DNA of 64,000 bases, taken from the NCBI GenBank assembly GCA_933207985.1, contig OW240916.1:318064842-318128841 (forward strand). Direction: 5' to 3'. The translations under genes and the position numbers were made by a program. Under the pieces are notes generated by a model. That model was not told the DNA's origin. It did not search any database and saw nothing but the letters and a program-made list of their open reading frames with translations. Of this stretch, positions 55,337 to 64,000 are shown one piece after another. Within the stretch, counting starts at the first letter, position 1. Each line of letters opens with the position of its first letter. Source of the DNA: Pelobates cultripes (Eukaryota; Chordata; Amphibia; Anura; Pelobatidae).

Positions 55337-55888
55337 TGCAGAATTAGGTCCTGCACTTAAACTCCGACTACTCCTGGGCGGCAGCAATGACTATAGTGCA
55401 CATCAGCCCCAAAAAACCAAAGAGAAAAATGTTATTTGCGCACTAACCCAAATCGCTGTGTACATTTAGTTTATCTTATGTTTAAAAATAATGAAAGAAA
55501 AATAAGTGACAAAAATTATTAATTCAAAAAAGCTAACCTACAAAGTGACAGTGATACTGTAATTTATTTCCAGCAGCATGTGAATCCTGCATACTTCATG
55601 GCAGCAGTTTTGCTGTGCTCGCCGTCTGCGTGTGTCAGACAGTTTGTGTATTTGTAATGCTCGGACTGAGCACACCCTGTGTCACTGGCATCTGATCGCT
55701 GTATCTGTGCAGCTCAGGTAAGGACTTGCCCTGTTTTGGTTTCAGGGGCGGAGTTTGGAGAGTCAGTGACATCACAGCCAGGTGAGACAGTCCCTGATCC
55801 TCATGCAGTGATCATTCTCCGCTGAGTTCTGTATCAGTGAGGATTTACCTGCTGAACATTCTAACCCAGGAATCCGGACAGGGATCGT
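55337..55888 (+). promoter_or_regulatory. F2RL1 copy B upstream region
   Basis: Near-identical to 41860-42425, including the GC-box-like and CRE-like strings. Small indels sit near its left end (the block at about 41930-41950 is shorter here). Function is inferred from position. Confidence 0.45.
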
Positions 55889-58800
55889 ATGATGGGCTGC
55901 TCACAGCTGCTGCCACTCTTAGTATTGTGTTTGTGCTTCCAGTCAGTGACAGGTAAGACCCCCTAATCCAATTTCCAGTATAATAGGGCAATCAGACTTA
56001 TTCACTAAACTCTGGATTGTCCTGAATTGAAAAATGTAGGCTAATATAGCCACGTTGTGACCAAAACTAAGCTGGAGATATTTCAGTTATCTGCAGGTTT
56101 CTCATTAAAAATTAAACTGTAGCAAATCAAAATCCAAAACTTGTAAAATTGAGCCCAAAATAGTCAAGGTGCGCCTGTTTCGGAGTTGGTGAATGTTTCT
56201 GGATTGGCTATTTGAGGCTCGATCTTGCCATTTGGACTGTATTTCACTGTAACTGAAAGATTACAGGGTTATATACTAAAATGAGAATTCTTAGCAGAAC
56301 TGTTAGCATGGCTGTCTCTTTAGTAAATAGACCTGGCTGTGTCCAATTCACTTTAATTTGTGTTTAATCAATAAACCTCACTATATCCCCACTCCCCAAC
56401 AGTGAAGCCCCTAAACGACCACCGATCTTTTTTTTTTTTTTTTAAAACAAGACATTTGTGGTTTGCCGTTGGTCATTAAAAGGTTAAAATGGCTCTGAGA
56501 CAATGTGTACTTAGGAAAGAGTCTGAGTTCTAACACAATCTGTGCTGGCAGGTACAATGCACAACATTCTGTTGCTACACCTTATCTAATGATGGTGTTT
56601 TTTGGTTCTACGAGCGCTAATAGCTTGAGTTGTTAAAATACTCGTACTATTGTGTTTTTGTTTTACAATGTTGTTCGCAAGTCATGATACTGTGACTTTT
56701 TTTGAGATTATTATTATTATTATTATTATTATTATTTTTTTTTATTTTTTTTAAAGAGTTACGTGATCCAAGTTAGTGAATGAAATGTTAAAAAATGCAA
56801 ACCAGTAATATTCGAAAGTTAATTTATTGCAAATCCTATTATTATTCTTATTAGCATTTGTGTAGTGCCAACATCTTCCTCCGAGCTTTATGATTTGAAT
56901 GTGATGATATAATAGTACATAAGAAACAAACTACTACAAACGTTAACACAAAACAGGTTTCTCCAGGTTTTGTTATTGTTTGTTTTATGAATGTAGCAAT
57001 AATTGGTGAGAGTGTTGGGTAATGCATCATCATTAAAGGCATCAATGCTCAACCACGAGGTACAGTGACATAACTACTACCTAGAACATATTAAAATGTT
57101 TTGTACTCTAAATCCCATCATTCACAGCCAGACACTACATGGTAAAAATGCTGTACTTTGCTGCTTTAGACTATTACAATGCTCACAAGTCAAGGTATGA
57201 CAGAGGAGGGAGCCTGGGACAGTGTAAGGCTGGGCAGAATGGAGGCATCAAGATTAGTGTATGTTGGGGGGCATTTATGAGGCATGACCCAGGAGGGAGG
57301 CCTGGTGGTTGACATGGGGGAGCACGGCTACAAAGAGAGGTATGGAGCATGGTAAACTGGGAAATGAGGTCCAGAAACATTTGCAGCACAATTGTTAATA
57401 GTCAAGGCCATGTTCTTGGACTACACCTCCCATGATCCTTATCCATGGACTACACCTCCTGCGATCCTTACCCAGCTTTTTGTGGGAAATGTTTGCGTCT
57501 TATAAACAAAAATTATAAATGTTTCATAAAAATGGCAGCGCCAACAGGTGTACCAAAAAAACATTTACACCTAAATCTCCCTCACTGTTGGCTCTCCCCT
57601 GACTAACTGAGGAAATCGGGCGGCTGTTTGATCGGCTGGGGTGATTTCTTTTTTTCTTTTTTTTTTCTTTTCTTTATTCACCAAGATCAAAATGAATGTT
57701 AACAATGAAGAGTAGTGTGTCTGTTCCAGCATAGGTGTTCTTTGCTGATATGAGTCATGTCCTAGCGAGCAGTAACTACCTGCACTTTAAGTCAAGATAA
57801 TTAAAATGCCGATTTCTAGGTCACCAAGAAGGTGTGTCACGCTTTTGTTGAACAAAGAAAGTGCTTCTTTAACTCCTCGTGACCGTTTAACCAAACACAC
57901 TATTTGGAACACAAACCTATCTGTTTTTTGTTTGTTTTTTGGAACAGAGATGATGTAATGTAGATTGCCCTATTATTTTATATTCGGGGCTGCAACATAT
58001 AAACTTCTGAAAGACTAGTTAGTAGACTTTACCAGCATATCGACGGACTTCATTTTCTCAGACTATACAAATTGAAATGGACCACTAAAGACACCCAGGC
58101 CACTTCTTTTCAATTACGTGATTTTTGTGCAATGGTTCTGTAGGTTTAATCCCACAATGTAAAGCATTGATAGGTAATTTATTTATTTATTTTAGAAGCT
58201 GCAACGTTTACATTTCTGGGTTAAGTCCATAATGAAAGCTACAAAAGGCGCTTCCTGCCCCAGCAACTAAGTAAATCAGACATTTATTATTCCTAAGGAC
58301 ATGGATACTAAGGCGTTAGAGATACAAATGTGTATTCCCGTTCAAATTTCAAATTCCGTTTCCTGTTCTTTACAGCTTTCAGTTTAATGTGTAAATCTCC
58401 TAGTCTAACAGTGACCCTGACATTGCTAATCGCAGTTTATCAACTGTGGGACTCACAAGTTCAATAAACATAAATGATTAACAATTAGTCAAATTTAGTG
58501 TATGAATGATTGTAATGTTTGCTTAGACAAAAAATGGATCTGGTTCCAAATATTCACATAGAATAATCCTATTCTCTCTTGTTTTAGAATTTAACAGATT
58601 AAACAGTATTCCAAAATTCAGATAATGAAGATGATTGTGATTCAGTGATTGTGTTTTGTTTTTACAAACCTACAATCCTGATGCTTAGGTTTAGGGAGTT
58701 TCCAGAATTGTCAGAGATTGGTTAATTATAGGCATATCCTTGTTTTGCTTCCATTTCTTGGGCGTATGTTGAGTGATACTTGCAGCATGGTGATGTGTGC

Positions 58801-59352
58801 TACAATGACAACATAGCACGTAATTACCAGCATCTCTCTAGTACTCGTAAAATAATAAAAAAATAATGATTCTATATTTGTATATGGGATAAAATTAGAT
58901 CACTTTTTGTTGTTGTTGTTTGGAACAATAAACTATTTAAAGTTATTTAATTTTTTTTGTAATATCTTTTAACTCCATTTGTTTTCATCATAAAGCAGTA
59001 GCACATTCTGGAGCACTGTTTATCATTTTGAGTGATATTTGATTGGCTATTCGAATCTTATGCCAACTGCAAGATACAAAGTGAAGTGTGTCATGAGTCC
59101 GGTGCTCAGAGTTTTAAGTCCTTTGCTACTAGCCAGGCCTTAAAAGTGATTTGCCAGTGGAAGCTTGGAGAATCTATGGCACATGCACCAGAGTGGCATT
59201 TCTGCTTGTGAGGACTTCACATGCTTTGCCAAAATGTTTTAACTAACAGAGACAAGTCTCAAGCAAGCAAAGCCTCTATAGGAAAGGATTAGGGCCAGTG
59301 GTGTATGTTGGTTTTTGTGCTGCCCTTGGCATGTTGGAACTCGGGCACCCCC

Positions 59353-59404
<52 letters not shown>

Positions 59405-62400
59405 TACACCCACACCCACCCAGCCTTCCTACCTTTGGGAGTGCTGGCATGGAGTCTCTATTTCCCATGGGAATGCTGGGCTGGCGGTCAATGCAGGTGG
59501 CGATGGAGCTCTGATCTTGCTGCTCAGCTCCCTCTCCTACTGCTTAGTGACCCTGGGGCTGGAGTGATGTCATATTCCGGCTCCAGCATCACTGCGGTCT
59601 GTTTGAGGGATTTGAGGGGGGGCCTGAGGTGGTACTTGGATCCCCTAGGACAAGAGACTGACAAGGTATCTGCCGGGGCATTTTGGGGTGGCGTTTTTTT
59701 GCCCCCATCCCCTTGAAAATGCCGCCCATGGCAAATGCCTTGTCAGTCTCGCACTGATTAGAGCATAGCTCAAAATCATGAGAGTATTTATGGGAGTGTA
59801 ACAAAAGAGAAATCTGTGCCTAATAAAGAAAAATAAGCAAAACTGTTTAGTAACACATTTAATTTTGTGTAGTGTATGTTCCAGGAGCTAATTTCAGTGG
59901 GTTAAGGCAGCAAATTAAACCACACCTGAAAGGGTTAATGCTGTTCTGGACTCAACTCTTCTCGATTCTCCGGTCACCATAATCAATATTGATGGAGAAT
60001 CATTGTTAGCTATAAAGACACGGACACCACAAATGTGCTTTAACAAGATTCTCAGTGAGTATATTTTCAGGGCTAGCATTTATGCACCGTTTGTCATGCA
60101 AGCAGTGAGATTTATCGCTTCCTTGTAGTTAATAGTACATACTTGTCTGACATTAAAAGATAAGCATTTGAATAAAGACGGGACAGGAACATCCTGAGAT
60201 CGAGCAAGGTCGCACATCCTCTAGAAGTAAGACCTTGGTACAAAATACATCTGCCAAAGTCAGCATAATTATTTCAAACATTATTTTAAAGCATATAAAG
60301 CAAAAAGAGTTTAACTATTTCATATCCTTACAGTCAGCACTAATGATTATAAACCTTATCTAAGCATAAAATACAAATGAACAAGAAAAGTTAACTACTT
60401 CATATTCTTACAACACCAACATGGAGGTTTTCCACTTAAGCCAATGTTGTCAGTCCCAAAATGGCTAAAATGAAGATTTATGACAGTGGGTTCTTTCATT
60501 AACTGGTTCCTTACTGGGTCAACATTGAGCTGTCTCAAAAGTCCAGAGGGTGTTGTTAGAATGTGAGTTAAGTTCTGGAATTCTAATACTGAACAATGGC
60601 TGCCAGAAATATGTTACAGCCAAGTCTTTGAGACTCGAAAGAGTGAGGTTCTGAGGTAATCCATTACGGAAAGATGAGTGGTAGTCAGCACAACTTATTT
60701 TCTGGAATCAATGACAAGACCAGAGTTCTTGGCAATGCATTAGCTCTGTGCCGGATTGAAAATAAATCCTTTGATGGTATTACAGATAGAAGCTTAAAGT
60801 TCTTTGGAAAGTTAGTGATATCCATGAGTGTGCTTGTTGGTATGTCCACTGTGAGTGACTCCTTCGTCAAAAGAAGCGGCATATAGTATACAAAATGTTC
60901 AGACTATTTGGGCAACATTAAGGCACTCCAGAAAATGTGTAGAAATATTTGCCCATGCCTAGAAATGATCCCATAATAAATCAATAATGTACTGTGTGAA
61001 AAGTTTAACATTCTATTAAATATTGCACAATTTACAACAACCTCTATAAACTAAGCATTCAGAAAGTAAAGAGAAGTGGTTTAGTGCAATACTAAAATCA
61101 GGAGTGGTGTCTAGTGTAAACATGATCCTACCTACTATCTCAACGTAGAATTATCTGAGTCGCACCCGGACTCTAAGCACTAACCTAGTGAATAAGTGGT
61201 AATGTGATACAAAATGTTGTGCCTAAGAAAGCATTTAAACAGAGTTTTATCAATAAACTTCTACAAGAAATAAGTACTCTCAGTCAAAAACTTAAAACAA
61301 AATATATATATATTTTTTTTTTTAAAGTATTAAAATTTGATAAACGAATTGCTTGAAAAAAAATAACAAAAGAGAGAAAATTACCAGAAATATCTGGCAT
61401 ACAAATACCACGGTCAGTTTTGCTAACAACTAGAATTTCCACTGGTTAACCCCTTCAGGACTGTGTTGTACGTTAATGACTAGGGCTGTTTTTACACTTT
61501 TGTGGTGTTTGTGTTTAGCTGTAATTTTCCTCTCTCTCATTTACTGTTCCCATACAAGTTATATATTGTTTGTTTTTTTTTCAGGACAAAAAAGGCTTTC
61601 TTTATATACCATTATTTGTATAATGTCGTCAGATAATTTTACTAAAGAAAAATTTAAAGAAAACATGTTTTTTTTACTTGAAAAATATTTTACTATCTAG
61701 AAAAGCTAATGGGGGAAAAAATGCTAAATAGATTCCAAATTTTGTCCGGAGTTTAAAAATACCCAGTGTTTACGTGCTTTTTTTTTTTTTTGGCAAGTTA
61801 TATGGCTATAAGTACAAGTAGGAAATTGCTGTTTAAAAATATATATATATATATATATATATTTAAAATGTATCAATAGTGACATTGTAACACTATTATC
61901 TGTCATAAATCTCTGAATCACACCCCACATGTACATATTTTTTTAAAGTAGACAACCCAGGGTATTCAATATGGGGTATGTCCAGTCTTTTTTTAGTAGC
62001 CACTTAGTCACAAACACTGGCCAAAGTTAGGATTTATATTTGTTTGTCTGTTAAAAATACAAAAAACAATTATGAATGCTAATTTTGGCCAGTGCTTGTG
62101 ACTAAGTGGCTACTAAAAAAGACTGAACATACACCATTTGCAATACCTTGGGTTGTCTACTTTTGCAAATGGTATGCCATCATGGGGGTAATTATCATTC
62201 CTGGGCTACCATACGCTCTCAAAGGCAACGTAACCAACCTGGCAATTTTCAATGTAAAAATATTTGACCCTTATATTTAACCATGTAACTTTTTCAAAAA
62301 CACTATAAAACCTGTACATGGGGGGTACTGTTATACTCGGGAGACTTCGCTGAACACAAATATTAGTGTTTCAAAACAGTAAAACTTATTACAACAATAT

Positions 62401-64000
62401 CATCAGTGAAACTGCCGTTTGTGTGTGAAAACTGCAAAAAATTTTACTTTCACTGACAATATCATCGCTGTGATCTGTTTTATGGTTTTGAAACAGTAAT
62501 ATTTGTGTTCAGCGAAGTCTCCAGAGTAAAACTGTACCCCCCGCCCCATGTACAGGTTTTAGGGTGTCATAGAAAGTTACAGGGTTAAATACAGTGCTAG
62601 CAAATTAAATTCTCTGGACTCTGGACCTGATTGTCAGGCAGGTCCCTCAAATTGCAATCAATAGAACTAGTTAATTATGTAAAAATATTACATAAATATG
62701 CACGTAGAATTTAAATATATATATCTATATCTGTGTGTGTGTATATATTGTTTAGTGAATAAGTGAGTGTGCTGGATTCTGATATATATATGTGTGTGTG
62801 TGTGTGTCATTTAATTCTGAGTGTATTTTTATATTAATATATGTATTTATTAATATAAAAATACACTTAGTATGAATATATATATTTTATTTTACACATG
62901 CAGTCAGATACTTGGACGCCTATTGCGGCCATGTGACCACTCTGTTAGAGTGATCACATGGCCGCGGGGGCCTAATTCGCCGAGGGAGGACTGTCTGGGC
63001 TATCAGGCAGTCCCCCACACACAGGGAGCAACGTCGATCAGGTAAATAAATATTACTGTTATGACTGTTCCGGACCGTCATTGGTCCTCAAGGGGATGTT
63101 TCCTTCCTTAAGGGGTTAAATAACTGTGTACATGGTGGCCACGTTCCTTTCTGTTTAACCCTGCAACTGCAAACATTCCTTTTTATGCAGAAACGACTAT
63201 GTTTACATTGCAGGGTTAACACCACTTTAGGGGCTTCTTCCATACGGCCACAAGAGGTGCTTCCGTATGGGGAAACATTGAATAGGCTGATATTATCTAC
63301 ACCACATTGTGGAGACCAGTGTGCAAGGGCTGAAAAATAAGTACATCTCATCTTTCAAACCCTCATACGACAAGTGACAACCCTAAAATATATATAACTT
63401 AAAACTATAGCTCGGGAATACGTCTGTATAGTTTTCATTTTGTTTTGGTTTTCCAACTCCTTCATCCATTTTTCTTTATAATAAACCCTATTCTCATAAA
63501 TTTCTTAGTGTTGCCTAAATGCAAATTTTTAGAAAAAGTTTGAAAATGTAAAAAAAAAAATTAACCATTAATCTGCTCTATCTTCTGTTATAAAAGTAAT
63601 ACACATAACTGACCTAGATCTATCTAAATTCTATTGAAAAATATAAAATTTCACATTGTGCGATTTTTGTTCTCATTACAGGAATTAACACCACATGTTC
63701 ATCAGTTGGAGGAAGAAGTTTCATTTTTGTCAAGGTAGAATCCTGTAACGGTTCTGGGAACTATGTTTATGCAGTGGACGACTTTGCAGCGAATGTACTG
63801 ACCAGCAGGTTGACTACTGGTTTCATCCCAGCGGTTTACTTAATAGTGTTTATCATTGGCTTACCAAGCAACGCAATAGCCTTGTGGGTCTTCTTATTCA
63901 GAACCAAGAAGAAACATCCGGCTGTAATATACATGGCTAATCTGGCTATGGCTGATCTAATGCTTATCATATGGTTTCCTTTCAAGGCTGCCTACCACTT
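55889..64000 (+). CDS. F2RL1: Protease-activated receptor 2-like, copy B (partial)
   Basis: Second gene copy, same strand as copy A. Exon 1 (55889-55952) is base-identical to copy A. The intron (55953-63681) has the same phase-1 GT...AG borders. Exon 2 starts at 63682 and is cut by the window end after 319 bases, around the start of extracellular loop 1. In those bases I see two changes from copy A (ACG to ACA, GCA to GCG), both silent, so the signal peptide, cleavage site, predicted ligand SFIFVKV and first two membrane segments are identical. Nothing in the visible part is broken. Whether it is a separate locus or the other haplotype of copy A cannot be settled here. Confidence 0.88.
59354..59401. 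repeat. (AT)n microsatellite
   Basis: AT run at the place where copy A has (ATAC)n (45861-45884), a length and unit change between the two gene copies. Confidence 0.9.
61450..63115. mobile_element. TTAA-flanked palindromic element, copy 4 (F2RL1 B intron)
   Basis: Duplicate of copy 3: TTAA at 61446-61449 and 63116-63119. It keeps about 80 bp near its left end (61491-61572) that copy 3 has lost between short T-rich repeats, so this is the fuller version. Confidence 0.7.

Larger units (their letters stand above)
55953..63681 (+). other. F2RL1 copy B intron 1 (7729 bp)
   Basis: Same order of features as copy A. It lacks the 1001-bp segment, has (AT)n in place of (ATAC)n at 59354-59401, and keeps two stretches missing from copy A (about 61491-61572 and 63159-63253). 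Scattered single-base differences are of the order of one per hundred by eye; I did not count them. Confidence 0.9.

Noticed and set aside
1..64000. tRNA, rRNA, CRISPR arrays or bacterial operons
   Set aside because: Looked for on both strands; nothing matched, and the window is plainly vertebrate nuclear DNA.

Overview
This is vertebrate nuclear DNA, most likely from a frog (anuran amphibian). The only host gene I recognise is a protease-activated receptor of the PAR2 type (F2RL1). The transposon fauna also fits an amphibian: Tc1-like elements of the DD37E type, L1/Tx1-type and L2-type LINEs, a Penelope-like element, Ty3/gypsy elements, many hAT-type miniature elements, and TTAA-flanked palindromic elements. 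The species cannot be named from the sequence. Introns, poly(A) tails, microsatellites and two runs of N (21494-21593 and 54793-55098) show a draft eukaryotic assembly.

Layout. 1-13 kb: back-to-back LTR pieces, a broken Ty3/gypsy element (1.7-5.0 kb), a Penelope-like remnant (5.2-6.3 kb), and a hAT transposase pseudogene (6.7-11.0 kb) split by a 5'-truncated L2-like LINE (7.0-9.67 kb). 13-20 kb: a nested stack. An L1-type element carrying only ORF1 holds a hAT-type MITE and an LTR element without reverse transcriptase, and that LTR element's first LTR holds a structurally intact Tc1-like transposon. 20-30 kb: MITEs, minisatellites, a 151-bp palindrome and two long TTAA-flanked palindromic elements. 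30-34.6 kb, minus strand: an L1/Tx1-type ORF2 pseudogene interrupted by a solo LTR. 34.9-39.9 kb: hAT-type MITEs, a 1.07-kb solo LTR and a 0.67-kb inverted-repeat element. 40.2-41.86 kb: a second ORF1-only L1-type element with its poly(A) tail.

41.86-64 kb: two tandem copies of F2RL1 in the same orientation, about 13.46 kb apart. Each has a signal-peptide exon, a 7.7-8.5 kb phase-1 intron and one exon for the receptor body. Copy A is complete (exons 42426-42489 and 50986-52094, 390 codons). Copy B has exon 1 at 55889-55952 and the start of exon 2 at 63682; the window ends inside it. In the 383 coding bases that can be compared I see two differences, both silent. The introns differ by scattered substitutions and a few indels of about 80 bp to 1 kb. 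This is either a very young tandem duplication or two haplotypes laid end to end; the N run between the copies keeps the second option open.

I found no tRNA, rRNA, CRISPR array or prokaryote-type operon, and no clearly new multi-gene system. The most unusual signals are the palindromic TTAA elements with related hairpin loops and a compensated stem, the two ORF1-only L1-type elements, the clean empty-site evidence for the Tc1-like insertion, and the divergent, cysteine-flanked tethered ligand predicted for the receptor.
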